Shown one piece after another: positions 38,526 to 51,285 of a stretch of 64,000 nt of DNA. Location of the stretch: the NCBI RefSeq assembly GCF_963924675.1, contig NC_089235.1, forward strand, positions 55,267,520-55,331,519. Reading direction: 5' to 3'. The number at the start of each line of letters is the position of its first letter. Position 1 is the stretch's first letter. Source of the DNA: Phocoena phocoena (taxonomy: Eukaryota > Chordata > Mammalia > Artiodactyla > Phocoenidae). Position numbers and translations under genes: made by a program. The notes beneath the pieces are model-generated. The model saw only the letters and a program-made list of their open reading frames with translations, was not told the DNA's origin and ran no database searches.

Positions 38526-40917
38526 CTGGTTGGTCAGGAGGCAGAGGGGCACAGGCAAAAGCATGGCCCATAGACTTTATTGGAGTTTCCAAGGGGAAAA
38601 AAAAATGAGGCAGGGTAAGGACATTGAGTAAGTTTAAGATTGGATAGTTTGAATAACTTCAGAGGGTTCTGGGTAATGTTGATGGTCCATCATTGTCCAG
38701 TACCTGGCCCTGTACTGATTTAGGGCAGGGGAAGTATTGGCTTGGTATATGAGAATTTGATAAAGGAGGCAGTTGTGGGTGTGGGCTCTGGATTGTTTGG
38801 TTCCTATGTCAAAGGCATGCTCTAAGAAGAATCCTTTACTACCTCTAGGAATCATCTGCTAGCTCCGGCAAGGGCCATCTTTCCAGGATCATGGCTTCAA
38901 ATGCTAGAGCATCAAGAATACAGAACTTGAGAAAATATAATCAATATATTCTGTCTCAGTAAAGTCTATTTTCAGCCTTCTGGAGAAAAGAAAATAAAGA
39001 TTTAACATACATTCTTTTGATATCTGAAGTAAATACTCTCCAAAATATTCTTTTCCTCTGATTCTTCAGGACATTATATTCCTTGGAACAGTTTCATCAT
39101 CATCACTATGTCTTTTTTATTATTTTTGTTTGGTTAGCTGACTGATCTCCCAACATCAAGCATTGTGTAGTCAATCTAGGAATTAGGTTTGTCAAGAAAG
39201 CTGATGTACTGTTAGGGTTCTTCCATGGCCTTATTTCAGACTTAAAGCTAGAGATTGTGACTGGCTGTACCCAATTCATGTTTTCTGGTGGGTTTTTATC
39301 TAAGGTGTTAGTAGGTGAGATTTGCCTGTGCTCCCACTCTGTGGTTCTCTGCTTAGAAAGAAGAAAAAAAAAACACTCCAGGTATTTATGGTGCTTGTAG
39401 TATTCTTTGGACCCTTTGCATAAAAACTAAAACTTCCCAATGTGTAACTCAAAATTTTTGTCCACAAGAGGGATCTTTATGTCTCAGAATAAAACCTATT
39501 GCTACTTATTCCATATATAATTTCCTCATCCCACTTTATTACCAGCATGTTGTATAATGAGAGTTATAACGTTGTGTATGGATAAAATAGTATCATAATT
39601 AAAGAGGGGAATAACAGAGGGATCATTTTCCTGACAGTATTCGCACAGAAGATCTTTTTATTTGAGTTGATACATACTTAACGCATTTTACATGATAGAC
39701 AACTATGCAATTTACATATCGCCCTGGTTTTAAACAGCAACATGTGTAGATACTAAATCAAAAATTTAGCAGTTTTGTTAAAGAATTTTTAATTTTTAAA
39801 ATCTTACCTATTTGTCTAGGTTTTAATGTTTTCCAGTATCTCCAATAAAGTAAATATACATTTCAGTTTGCACAAAATGGTTGTAATTTACATCTGTTGC
39901 TCCAGCAACCCATCTGTTTCAGAATTTGTCTCTGAAATGAAGTGTCTTAGTTTAGACAATATATTATACGGTTACCCTATCTATGATCAAAAAGCCTCTC
40001 ACAGAAAAATTTTAAACATAATTCTTACATTAAGTAGGAATTTTTAGTCTTGTAATCTTGGGCTGTCATTTAAACCCTCAAAACTTTGCTCTCTGCCTTC
40101 ATAGAAGTCATTTGGGCAAGAAAATTAAATATTATATAAAAACATTTGTATCAGGCATGGTGTCAGGCAAATATAACGTGGTATATGAAATTGTGTGAAA
40201 CTAACATTCTAGAAATTTAATTCTTGAGGCTTCTGAAGGTTAATATCGATCACTTTTGCATTGCCTAGAAGTCAATAATGAAAGCAAGTTTTAAATTTAA
40301 AGCTAAATAATAAATTCACAGAATCTAAGAAGTCATCAGAAAGTTAAGAAAATATTATTTGGCAGGCACTTTCAGAATGCACCAATAGCTTCTGGAGCAT
40401 ATAATTTTTAAACTATTCACGTAAAAAAGGATTGTTTTTTCCTCTAGAAGCTTCTAGTACTTGCTAAGGGAAGACTAACCTCTACCTAGTGCAAAAGACA
40501 ACATAAGTTCCAAATTGTGTAGGAACAACATCAGTAGAAGCCCACTGGCAGCTTCTTACATGCACAGGTCTTAATCTTCTTCCCTGATGGCTTCACAAAT
40601 CATCTCCCAGTGGCTTCTTAGTTAGTTCTTACATTAGATACCCGTCCATGTTCACCTTACCTGCTGAGGATTTTTCCAGGCTTTCTTCATAGCTCACATT
40701 ATGTAAATTGCACCACTTTTCTTCAGTAGCAGAAACAAGACATTTATAAATGCATCTTTGGTTATTTATTTAATATGAGTAACTCAACTTACAGATGTAT
40801 AACAAAATATTTTTTCACTATTTTTTTCTCATGTGTTTAAAGGTGGTATTGAGCTTACATCAAAATTGTTATTTTAAACATGAACTATTTCAAATACACA
40901 AAAGTAGAATATTTTCT
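38526..40917. other. Unique AT-rich stretch
   Basis: Only short chance frames (for example 39826-40047, plus). No repeat family recognised. Confidence 0.5.
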
Positions 40918-40921
40918 GCTA

Positions 40922-41121
40922 TTTTTTTGCAGTTTTACGTAGGCCTCTCACTGTTGTGGCTTCTCCCGTTGTGGAGCACGGGTTCTGGACGCACAGGCTC
41001 AGCAGCCCTGGCTCGCACACCTAGAGCTCTACAGCATGTGGGATTTTCGCAGACCAGATCATGAACCCATGTCTCCTGCATTGGCAAGAGGACTCTCAAC
41101 CACTGCACCACGAGGGAGGCC
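40922..41121 (-). mobile_element. CHR-type SINE, antisense
   Basis: The plus strand reads a T-run, 'gtaggcctctcactgttgtg', 'gggttctggacgcacaggct' and ends 'ccacgagggaggcc', the complement of a CHR SINE. 'gctattttt' at 40918-40926 and 41131-41139 may be the target duplication. It is more diverged than the other copies. Confidence 0.88.
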
Positions 41122-41711
41122 AGGTATGCAGCTATTTTTAAACACTACTTTGGTTAAGAAAAACACAGTCACAGATCAAATTTCTCCCGAAATCTACAAG
41201 TTTGCAAACTTTGCTCTAGGCAGTGGAATTGACACAAAGTAAACGGTGAAAATATTGTGCTATTTAGTGGAGACAAATAGCCATTCAGGGCAGTAAATGG
41301 ACTTAGGTAGGCAGTTCCTCAGTACCAAATTCAAAGGATTGGGTTTATGATAAAATTCTTATTCCAGCAAAGAACTGTTACACTAAGTACAACTAAGAAC
41401 TAAGACAGAACAGATGGAATACAGGTGCTCAGAGCAATATACAATACTTGGAGATCTCATATGCAGTTGGGTTTGAGGCTATTAATACTCTGCTCATGTT
41501 GATTAGAATTGGCTCAGAAATTTGTAGTGACTAAGTCTGTCTATACTAAAGGAGCCTAAATACTTGCAATGATATGAGAGTGGGGAAAAGGCTGGTAGAC
41601 TGCTCTTACTTCCAAAAAAATGAAGAAACAAATCTTACTGTTTTTCCAAAGTTTCCCCTTACAAGTGACAAACTCAAAATGACTCAAATATTTGCTTATA
41701 GAAAACAGGAG

Positions 41712-42145
41712 ATATCTTCTTCTTTCTCGTGGTGGAATAATAGTCCATTGTGTATATATACTATGTCTTCTTCTTTATGCATTCATCCATTGATGGACAC
41801 TTACATTGTTTCCTACCTTAGCTGTTGTGAATAACACTGCAATGAACAGGGACATGAAGCTATCTCTTCAAGACCCTGTTTTCATTTCCTTTGGATATAT
41901 ACCTGAATATGGCTGGGGATCTAACATACAGCACAGTGGTTATAGTTAATAATTCTGTATTATATACTTGAAAGTTGCTAAGAGAGTAGATCTTAAACTT
42001 TCTTGCCACAAACACACAGTGTAATTGTGTGACCTGATGAAGGCGTTAGCAGAAGCTATGGTGGTAATCACTTAACACATTGTACACCTTAAACTTACAC
42101 AATGTTATATATCAGTTATATCTCAATAAAGCTAGAGAACCAAAA
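41712..42145 (+). mobile_element. L1 tail with 5' inversion (twin-priming structure)
   Basis: The left part (41712 to about 41915) is ORF2-end sequence in antisense ('ttcatccattgatggacact', 'aataacactgcaatgaac'). The right part (about 41916-42140) is L1 3'UTR in sense ('agttgctaagagagtagatc', 'tatatctcaataaa'). The two meet head to head, and the roughly 250 bp expected between them is missing. Flanks 'gaaaacaggaga' and 'ggaaacaggaaa' look like one imperfect target duplication around the whole, so this is one insertion. Confidence 0.8.
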
Positions 42146-42189
42146 AGGAAACAGGAAAGCAGTCCATGTAGAGAAGTTGTGTGTGGAAT

Positions 42190-42640
42190 GGTAGATTGAA
42201 TACTCGACGATAATATTTCACAGCCCTCATCAAGAAGTGAAGTCTTACTCTACACCATGAACCTATGTGGCCTTGTGACCTGTGTTGACCAACAGAATGT
42301 TGGGGAAGAAAGGTTTTGAGCTTTCTGAAGCATGGGTCCTGAAAAAATCTTGAAGTGACTGTCCTTACTCCATTGGAATTCTACCCTAAGACTGTCCTGT
42401 AAAGAAACTTGTTCTAATCTATTGGAATTCTGCCACATAGAGCAGAACCAAGGAGCCCCAGCTGACAGTAACATGAGTTGCTGAACAGTATAGTGAAGAC
42501 ATTTAGATCTGCCTGCCCAGATGATCTTTAAGTTGAATGCACTCTTATGAATGAGCCCAGACAGCACCATTCGAGGCGTCACCCACCTGACCCACAGAAT
42601 TATGATGAGAAATAAGTCAGTTGTTGCAAATCTTACCGGC
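42190..42640 (+). repeat. MaLR-like LTR, diverged
   Basis: 'gtggccttgtgacctgtgtt', 'gaccaacagaatg' and, towards the end, 'gacccacagaattatgatga' follow the order of a MaLR/MLT-type LTR in plus orientation. The subfamily is not assigned and the ends are approximate. Confidence 0.5.
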
Positions 42641-43280
42641 TTAAAACCACAACATCTGAAACACTGTATTTCCTATTAGTTGAGAAATTCAGAGAGAGGA
42701 TTCACATATAGTTAAATTTGGAAGAATCACATTAGCAGAGTAGAAGCAAGAAATGCTAAAGTTTAAACTTTTCAGATATCTGGTTCTTTAACGTTGTAAT
42801 ACTTCTTTTGTACCCCAGAAATCTCGAAAGTTAAGCAGTTACATGATGTCAAAAAGTAGGGCAGAGACCTTTTTTCTTTTTTATTGTTTCCTAATAAAAA
42901 CCACAGTAGTCCTACTCAGCAAACCAGCTATCAATATTACAATGCTATAGCCAACAAAATTAAAGGTAATAAAATATTTGTATTTTAATAAAACATAATG
43001 TCATAGTCCTACTAGCAACTGAAATAAAATTACTTGACTTACCACATTAATATTTATTTGCAATATGAAAATTTTAGCACTTTAATAATATGGGCTTCAG
43101 TGTATTTTAAACACAGAAATATCCTATATTGATATGATATGGTCATTATACACTTAATTTTGTGTGCTATCATATTTTAGAAATTATGAGGCCCATAAAA
43201 TTAGCTAAGAGAAAACTAATAAAAGGCACCATTCTTTTTGTTTTACTATGAATATGGATATAGACACATGTGGAGGAAGA

Positions 43281-43326
43281 TTTACATTTATTAAATTAAT
43301 AAATGTAAATTTATTAAATTAATAAA
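43281..43326. repeat. AT-rich palindrome and 23-bp tandem
   Basis: 'tttacatttatta' and 'taataaatgtaaa' form a perfect 13-bp stem with a 3-base loop (43281-43309). The palindromic word 'tttattaaattaataaa' occurs twice, 23 bp apart. Confidence 0.9.
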
Positions 43327-44850
43327 AAATGTTTGTGATCATCTTAGGAAAAAATAACTGATTTACACCAAAAAGGAAAATGTAGCACAGCACTTAGGTA
43401 TTCCTTTTTCTTTACTCTTCTTCTTCCCAGTGGACACAGAAATTACTCCTGTTTTCATTCAGTTAAATTCTAAAGCAAGTTCAAGATCCTTTCAGACTCT
43501 TCATACTCATGCTGTCATGTCTGTACCTTAAGTTTTGAGTCAGAAAGAGAAAGAAGGCTTATTGTTGCATTTGGAATATAACATTGCTATTTTTACTTTC
43601 ATCTCAGGACTCTCAATTCATGATAGGTTCTGAGAGGAACTAAGATCGAACAGGAAAAAATAATGTAACCTTAAAAATTACTGCTATAGAAATGCAGAGC
43701 ATTGGACTAGACTTTGAGAGTGTTTGGGCATCATATGTATCCTAGCTTGTCTTTTAAACTTGTTATTTCCATTATGGATGGAAAGTGAAACCCCACAATC
43801 TCTCCTGCATTCACACATTTGCTCGTGAAGGCCAAAAAAAAACTATGAGTTAAGCCATCTGAAAGCAGACTCTTCTATTATTGTAAGAAGCTAAAAGCAA
43901 AACAAGCTACTTCAAAGCCTCTGTTACAGAAAATTTCACCTGCAGGTAACCAAAAATAATCAGGCTGACAAAATGTAGCAAATGGAGAGTTGAAATTTGT
44001 TGCAAAACCAATAACTCTCTTCAGACAAGAAGAATTGTCAATTTCAGATTTATGACTCATTTCTGTTTGGTAATAATGTTTTGCACTCAAAAAATTCTAT
44101 CAAAAGAGTCCATTGGACTTCAAAATTCAGTCATTGTAATAAAAATACTTGGAATTAATAAGGGTATGTATTCACAAAGCAAATCCTGAAGGCATTTTAA
44201 ATGAACATTCTACCTATTACAAAATACTTTACCTACACCCCCCCTTGCTGTTTCTATGTGATATGATGGTATGTTATAACCTAAAATGGATAAAATGGCA
44301 TTATTTTCAGAGGTTATTTTAAAGGCCAAAGGTCACAAAAAAGATATTGTGAGGACTAATAAGAAAATATAACACAGAGTAGGTAATGAAAAGTAAATAT
44401 TGCAGTGATCTTTTATAATTATTGTAAATCATAGTGTTTTCTGAAAGAAGGCCTGTGTTATGAGCCTTTTAGTCTTACTTTTTGATCATAACATCATTTA
44501 TTACCTGTGCCCTAGAGAGTTCAAATAGGATAGGGAATATCAGAGGTGCTCTTCTACCAGAGATATTAGTACTTTTTTTTTCTGAGAAAGATATGTAGGA
44601 ATTACTTGTTGTATCATAGATTAGAATGAAGTTGAGAAAATACCTGTATTGCCAAAATAACTGTAAAACACAGAAAGAATAAAGCTTAATCATGATTAGC
44701 AGTAAAATATGAACATATCCTAAATTTATAGGAAATGACTTTCAAACTTATAACAAAACATGAAAATATGCCTACTATTGTTGATATGTTAAAATGTATT
44801 TCAGATATTTGCTTAAACTTTGCTACATTAATATGCGTCACCACTTTTAT

Positions 44851-44880
44851 CACATAGTGATAAAGTATTATCACTGTGTG
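44851..44880. repeat. Hairpin, 13-bp stem
   Basis: 'cacatagtgataa' and 'ttatcactgtgtg' pair over 13 bp with one wobble, loop 'agta'. Outer 'caccac' and 'gtggtg' could also pair with a bulge. Confidence 0.8.
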
Positions 44881-45004
44881 GTGATCGAGTGTTATTACTT
44901 TTTGAAATAAAAAAAGTGAAAGTATAAGAAATAAAAATAATACTTAGTCTAACAAAAGCTTTCCTATAGGATTTTATACAAGATATAAATGCTATGAGTA
45001 AATA

Positions 45005-45240
45005 GAACAAATATTACTGGATATCTACTGTTTACTAGACACCATGTTATCTTCTATATATATGCATTGCTGTTAAATATGTACAATACTGCAGGGGTTG
45101 TTATTATCCTTATTTTCCAGGTGAGAAAATTAAAGTTCAGAAAAACTAAGTAACTTATCTAGTTGTCCCTAGTGAGTTGTAAATTTAGGGTTTAAATTCA
45201 AGACTGACCCCAAAACATAATCATTCCACTGTACCACACT
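45005..45240 (+). repeat. MIR SINE
   Basis: 'tatccttattttccaggtga', 'gaaaattaaagttcagaaaa' and 'ctaagtaacttatctagttg' are the diverged MIR core ('cccattttacagatgagg', 'aagtaacttgccc') in order, ending near 'attccactgtaccacact'. Confidence 0.85.
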
Positions 45241-47395
45241 ACAGAAAATCACTCTTCATCTATATGAAAGTAGTGCAGTGGTCAATCCCTGTGGATACTC
45301 CATACCCCACTATGCTGATGTGCAGTGCACCACCATAAGATATATAACTACTCAAAATTTGATGAATATTCTCTATCACCTTGTGCAAGTGGTTCAAAAA
45401 ACTAAGAAATTCTATAGTTCTTAACAAGATTATGCTAAGCACAAATGAGATATTTTCAGCTTCATTCAGTAGAAGAAATATTCCAGGCAAATTTTGAAGT
45501 TGGGCAAAGACTCCCATAAATGGTCTGTAAGTCCAACCAATTTCCCCTGACTTAGGAGATGGTCACAGTGTCTAGAAACATTCAGAACTATGATGGCATA
45601 TTTAGCTTCTCTGTATCTTACAACACCTAAAGTATAGATTGAATGTATAGACCTGCAGTGAGAGTAAATGAATAAATATGGAACAAATACACATGTAGGG
45701 TTATATTTGGAGAAATATGGTCTCGGTATTAATATAGTTTTTAAAGACCTCACATTTTTCATATGGACAAGTGGAACAGATGGAATTGTAGTGAAATTGA
45801 CATTGCTTAAGGACACCAGAAATGCACTTGTTGCTTTCCTGATGAGATCCATTCTTTTCTCCCTGACTCTGAAGAGTTGGTGTGTGTAGTGAAATTAATA
45901 ATAACGGTAATTCTAAAGAGACTTCAGTAATCATGAAAGTGATGGTACTTATAGTATTTTCTCCAAATTAAAGAAACGAGAAAGTTAGATACTTTAGAAC
46001 TTTCAACTTCGGAAGCAATCATATCTATTGGGATGAAACCAAGCCCAACATACCAAACTTAGGTTGTGATGTTCATAACATATGGGGAGCTACTACATTT
46101 CAATTATGAAATTATAACTTGTAGTTGTTATTGCAGAATGCTTATCACCTCTCTTTGTGTTTCCTACCAATGGAGGAAATATAACTCCATTTGGCATATT
46201 CAGGTTTCTTTCTATGCTGGGAAAGTAGAATTGAGAAATTTGGGAATCACATCTGGGTAGGAATACAAACCTCAGCTCTTTCCTAGTTTCTCACAGGAGC
46301 AAACTGCTTGCCAAGAGCACATGGTCTTCTTTTCCTTCCAGGCTTTTTCTTATAGACAGTGACTTTGTTTGGTTCAGTGTTGTTGGTGCCTGATGGTTAA
46401 ACCTGACTCATCTGGGCATCAAGTGCGTGGCCTGACTCTCACACTAAGCTGAGTTTTCCAGCTTTGCTTCATGAGAACTATAGGTGATATCTCATTCCCT
46501 GTGCTTTCTTTTTTGTTTCATTTCACAATGTTTTCAGAATTCAGTTGATAAATTGGTGGCGTGATATTTATTGAAGACTCTCAGAGGCTCAAATAGTATA
46601 ATATTTATTTCAAGCGCAGGAATCCGGAGTCATGGAGAATCTGATAGAGTACAAACAGGGACCTCTCCTAATGGTCCCAATGAAGCACAGTACATTGCTT
46701 AAATGTTGACTAAGACTGTATGACTTATTCCTTATCTTAACCTCAAAAACCTGGCATAACTCTGATATTGATGTCTCTAAAGTTATAATCAGGAAACTGA
46801 TTATCATAACATCACCACAAATCACACAAGTGTAATGACACTGTTTAAGCAGTATTTAGAAATGGAACCCCTGGCTCTGGGTTTAAGTGTACTTCCATTA
46901 TGAATCTGGGAGTTTCACTGAAATTATATGAGTGTCTTAGGAGGAAATATGTTGCCAGGTCAAGTGTATATTCTGTAGTTCTCCTTTTGCCTTGGAAAGT
47001 ATGGCATTAACTATAACAAACTAGATTTGCAAACCTGTATTTTGAGGCCATAATTTTATATTGCCTTTGTAAAAGTCATAGGATAATGCCCGTGCAATAC
47101 CAAGGATGCGTTGTTTAGAATGTCACGGGAGCCAGGCTGCTATTTCCACACTAATGGTGTAGTTGGAGGGAAGATCTAGTCGAGGAAGTGCAGGCTCTGT
47201 GCAGTTGAGGCTGGAGAAGAGTAACTCTTCAATAATACTTTGTATGGCATCAAAATCTAGGGAATATATAAGAACGATAATGGAAATATGTTACACCGAG
47301 GCACCAGAGGGACTTTTAAGGAATTGGAATGTTCCACTAGTACCTAGGTGTAATAGAATAAAGCAAAGTTAAAATTATTGCTATTCCTTAAATTG
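45241..47395. other. Unique stretch
   Basis: Frames such as 45466-45852 (-) and 45668-45889 (+) overlap on opposite strands and show no motif; no repeat is recognised. No gene is claimed. Confidence 0.5.
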
Positions 47396-47840
47396 CTTAT
47401 TAAAGTAAAGTACAGATATTAGATGTGTAATTCAGTTTTGACAAATGGGTACCAGTGTAATAAACATAGCAATCAAGATAGAGATATTTCCCCTATCCCA
47501 GATAGTTTACTCACATCCCATTTCAGTCAATTCCTACCCCTCTTCAGAAACTGCTATTCTGATTGCTATAGCTCGAAATTACTCTCGCCTATTCCTCAAT
47601 TTTTAAATTTATTCTTCAATTTGCTTTTGTATCTGGCTTTTTTTGCTAAATATATACAGTTTTAAGATTCATCCATATTGTTATGTCATAGGCAGTTTAT
47701 GCTTTTTCTATTTTAAATGAACTTTATTGAGGTAAATTTATATATCATAAAATTTTAAGTGTACTATTAAATGGATTTGGGAAAATATGTATAGTTCTGT
47801 AACCATATACATAACCAAGATAACTTTTTTCAAACTCAGT
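47396..47840 (-). mobile_element. Two adjacent L1M 3' fragments, antisense
   Basis: First piece (about 47396-47700): 'acaaatgggtaccagtgtaa', 'atagcaatcaagatagagat', then 'gattcatccatattgttatg'. Second piece (about 47715-47840): 'aactttattgaggtaaattt', 'taagtgtactattaaatgga' and 'tgtaaccatatacataacca'. Both are old L1M tails in the same direction, the second starting a new 3' end, so they are separate elements or a nested pair. Confidence 0.65.
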
Positions 47841-49139
47841 GAAATAAAAGTTAATCCAAGATGATGCCAAAGTAATTCAAGTAAACTGATATACTAGAGA
47901 TTTTATAAACTGTAAACAAAGAACAAGCATTTTTCTATCATATCAACTAGTAATTTTGCTAAATTCAAATTTTATTACAAAAATATTCAAACAAAAAATA
48001 ATGCAAATTGCTTGGATTTTTTATTCTATTTTCTAATCTCTAATATGGGAGTGCTAAAACAATGTTGGACAGTGAAGAAATAAAAGGAAACATAATGACA
48101 CTGAAATCAATTATAATATTTGGGATTAGGAGGTATCAATACTTATTTGGAGCCAAACCTTTATTTGAAAAGATACAGGAATGCAGAGTTTGAAAACAAT
48201 AGCAATAAAAAATAGGTTGGACTGCCAAAAGGGTAATGGTATCAGAATCAGCACAGAAAGCCCAAATTGATGGAGAATAATTTTCTATGTTTGTTGTTTT
48301 ATGGTGTCCGTACATAAAACATTTAGATTGTGTTTAAGAAACCAATATGAACAGTTAAGGTATGATAGAGGGCCCATTATAATAAAAATGTTTTCAAAAT
48401 TACTTTAAATTGATACATGTAATATGGATTTTTTTCTCTGCCTTTTTGTCAAAAGTTTAGAGAATTTACTGGAAATCAATTTGCCATAAATTCAAATCTA
48501 GGAAAGTAGCATATATCCTCTGCAAACCTTGCATACATTATTTTTTAGTCTTTGTAGGATACATGAGTGTCTGAAATACCGTACTCTTGACAACTAGTGA
48601 CAAGTAATGATCAGACACACTATTAATGTCTATTTATTTTAACAGCAACCAATACATACAATTATTGCTTGTATCATGGTAGATGAGAAAAAGGGTTAAA
48701 GACTACCATGGATGAACAGAAACAGTACAGTATTGCTGAGAAATACAGGAATAGATCTTTGTGTTGTAATTCTGGTGGGTTTTTTTTTAAGATGGTATAA
48801 GGGTTTTATAAATAGCCTAAAGGTTTTAAAAATATTTTTTTGAAAAATGGTTAGAAAAAGCATTAAACCAGTGTATCAGCAGATACTGGAGACAGAGAGA
48901 AATTGTGAAAAAAAATATACTAAAAACTCAGCCAGCTGATCTGTTAGATAGGCTTTTATCAGAATTGCATGAGTTAGGGTTCTCTGCCTTGACTGAAATC
49001 AGGTTAGTAATTCTTTGTTACCTACCCACAAGGAATAGTCTCAAGAAAACTACCTAGATATTAAATTGTCACATGCTTCAAGTTAATAAACCTTTACATT
49101 ATGGTTGGATTTTTAATAAAAACAAAGATAAAGACACAT
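47841..49139. other. Unique AT-rich stretch
   Basis: No frame or repeat I can support. Confidence 0.5.
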
Positions 49140-49216
49140 GAGGGAAAGAGGGAGAAAAGGAAAGAGGAAAAGAAGAGAAAGGAGGAAGAGTGTGGAAAGA
49201 AGGGAGAGAAAGAAAA
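49140..49216 (+). repeat. Purine-rich tract
   Basis: Pure A/G for 51 bases (49140-49190), then A/G with only two T up to 49216. Confidence 0.93.
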
Positions 49217-49693
49217 CCTCTTAAGGTATTTTGCCTAAAGGCCCTTGACATCAGCAAAGCTCCACTTTTTAACTTACTGCTTCCAGACCCAACTGCACTA
49301 TTTTTATAGCTTTATTTCTGGACTGAGTTAGCAGAGGATTCAGTTAGCAGTTACTCTCCAGGGCATATCTGCCAGTATTTTCTTTTCCCAATATATCTTA
49401 TTTTAAGCTATAGCAGCAGTAAGAATCGAAGCCCTATTCAGCAAAATGAAGATTCCTTCAATATGTTTCTCTGCCACAGTGTTCATTCCAACACCAGAAT
49501 ATAATCACTTGGGCCTCAGTAACCGTACAGTGGTAATGCAAGAAGCCTAACTTCTTCCTTCCTTGTTTTCAGGTAAAAGGAATGAAAGCATGGGTGAAAC
49601 TAAAACTAAAAGATCGTTAACATAATGTCAATTCTGGTGTCCCGGAACTCTGTTATAGCTAGAGATCAATAAAAAAAGGGAGAGCAGAAAAAT

Positions 49694-49719
49694 ACACACA
49701 CACACACACACACACACAC
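49694..49719 (+). repeat. (AC)13 microsatellite
   Basis: A perfect run of 13 AC units, likely length-variable. Confidence 0.97.
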
Positions 49720-49769
49720 TCCCACACATATCTTTCAACTTGTATTTTTAGTCCCCTTTGTTGGAGAAA

Positions 49770-50405
49770 TATAATTAAAAACAAAATCTTTTCCCAACCC
49801 AGATTGTTTCCACAAATGTAGTAATGAAATAAAACATTTTTATTACTGAATAAACATTAAATCAGACTGTGATATACAAAACAGGCAATCCACTAAGAAA
49901 TGGGAAAGAAAGAAATCCCACCCTTTTACAGAGCCAAGCAGATACAACTTGTTACATACATGTTCTCAAGATGAACAATAACTAATCCTCAAATAAGAGG
50001 ACTTGAGAGTACTATTGGTCACACATAGTTCATCCTAGTAATTGTAGTGACCATCTATGCTGGCTAATTGTCTTAACCCAGAGGAGAAACTAATCTCTCA
50101 TACCTTTTATGACAGGAAGTAGTTTTGCAGCTTGCAGCAAGTTAGGCTTCTACCCTCCCACAGAAACTGAAAGACTGGAGAGCTTTCTCTTTTGATGTTT
50201 ACATTTCAAAGAGATGGGTCCCAGGTCCCTGAGAAAGACATTCCTGGGTCTTAGAGGTAACAAAAGACCTATCTAGTTTTCAAAAGGATTTATATAAATT
50301 TCAAAAGGAGAAAGTACTTAACAATTATAAATTTTCTAAAGTAAATGCTCTAGAAAAAGAGGGAGAGTTCTCTTACTTTATTTTCAACAAGGAAAATTAG
50401 CATCA
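49770..50405 (-). mobile_element. LTR-like repeat, copy B (same family as 18945-19585, inverted)
   Basis: The reverse complement aligns by eye with 18945-19585 from 'ttgttgaaaataa' (about 50392) through 'aagacccaggaatg', 'gaggattagttattgttc', 'acatgtatgtaac' and 'aaaagggtggg' to 'aataaaaatg' (about 49845). The AATAAA near the downstream end is kept. The copies are clearly diverged, so both are old. No internal retroviral region adjoins. Confidence 0.7.
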
Positions 50406-51052
50406 TATTTTTCATTTTAATTTGTTTCCACATTTCAGTTATTTTTTAATGCATTATGTATTCAGCAAATGTACACTAATATGTAATTAGTGCACTAATA
50501 TATTATTACTTAAAATTCTCATCAGTTTCACTATTACAACTTATTTTAAGAAATATCACAAAAATTAAAAAAAGAAACAAACATAGCAGAGGACCAATAT
50601 CTCAGGCCAAAGTGATCTAAAGCAATTAAGTGAAATTAAGCATGAACTTATTTTTCACAGCTGTATATCATAGATGGTCCAGGGTTTCAGGTAAAACAAA
50701 GTTTTAGTGTCTTAAAGTCAAGTGTTGTATAGGGATAGAAGGAAATCCCAGAAGCAAATAAATTTTTAGCTTCTTTTAAATATTGAACTCTATGATACTG
50801 ACAAATCAAATATCAATGTAAACCATTTTCATTTTGCTTGACCAACAGAATTCATCCCTAATCCAACCCGAATAGAAGCAAAGACTACACTAAAAGAGTT
50901 TTCTAAAACCTAACAGAAAAAATAAGTAGCATTATAATTCCAAACTTATTAGAATCTCTGTGTAAATTTAAGTATAAAATTCTAACGAAATTCCTAAACC
51001 ATTGCAAGTTAAATTTTCTGAAATAACTGCATAAGAATAATTTCCTGTATAG

Positions 51053-51285
51053 CAGTGGTTCTTAACTTGGGACAGTCCTCCTCTTTTCCTCCCCAGGAGG
51101 ACATTTGGCAATGCCTGGTGCGTTTTTGGCTGTCATTAACTGGAGGAGGGGGTGTCAATGGCATCTAGTGGGTAGATGCCAGGGATGCTGCCCAACATCC
51201 TACAATGCACAGGATAGCATGCCCCCACCACCCCAAAGAGAATTATCCAGTTCCAATGTCAATAGTGTTGAGGTTAAGAAAACCT
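51053..51285 (+). mobile_element. MER5A (hAT-Charlie non-autonomous DNA transposon)
   Basis: Starts 'cagtggttcttaac' and ends 'ttaagaaaacctg', the matched hAT-type ends, with the MER5A words 'ggacatttggcaatg', 'ggcatctagtgggtag' and 'cctacaatgcacagga' between. The 8-bp target duplication is not recognisable. Confidence 0.93.

Larger units (their letters stand above)
42641..45004. other. Unique AT-rich stretch
   Basis: Contains a palindromic tandem at 43281-43326 and a hairpin at 44851-44880. Frames in it are short and look like chance. Confidence 0.5.

Noticed and set aside
39455..39475. CTCF-like site 'ccacaagagggat'
   Set aside because: At least two mismatches to the core motif, and no supporting context.
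45466..45889. Overlapping frames of 128 and 73 codons on opposite strands
   Set aside because: No motif, repeat-free but AT-biased, no splice or promoter signals. Treated as chance.
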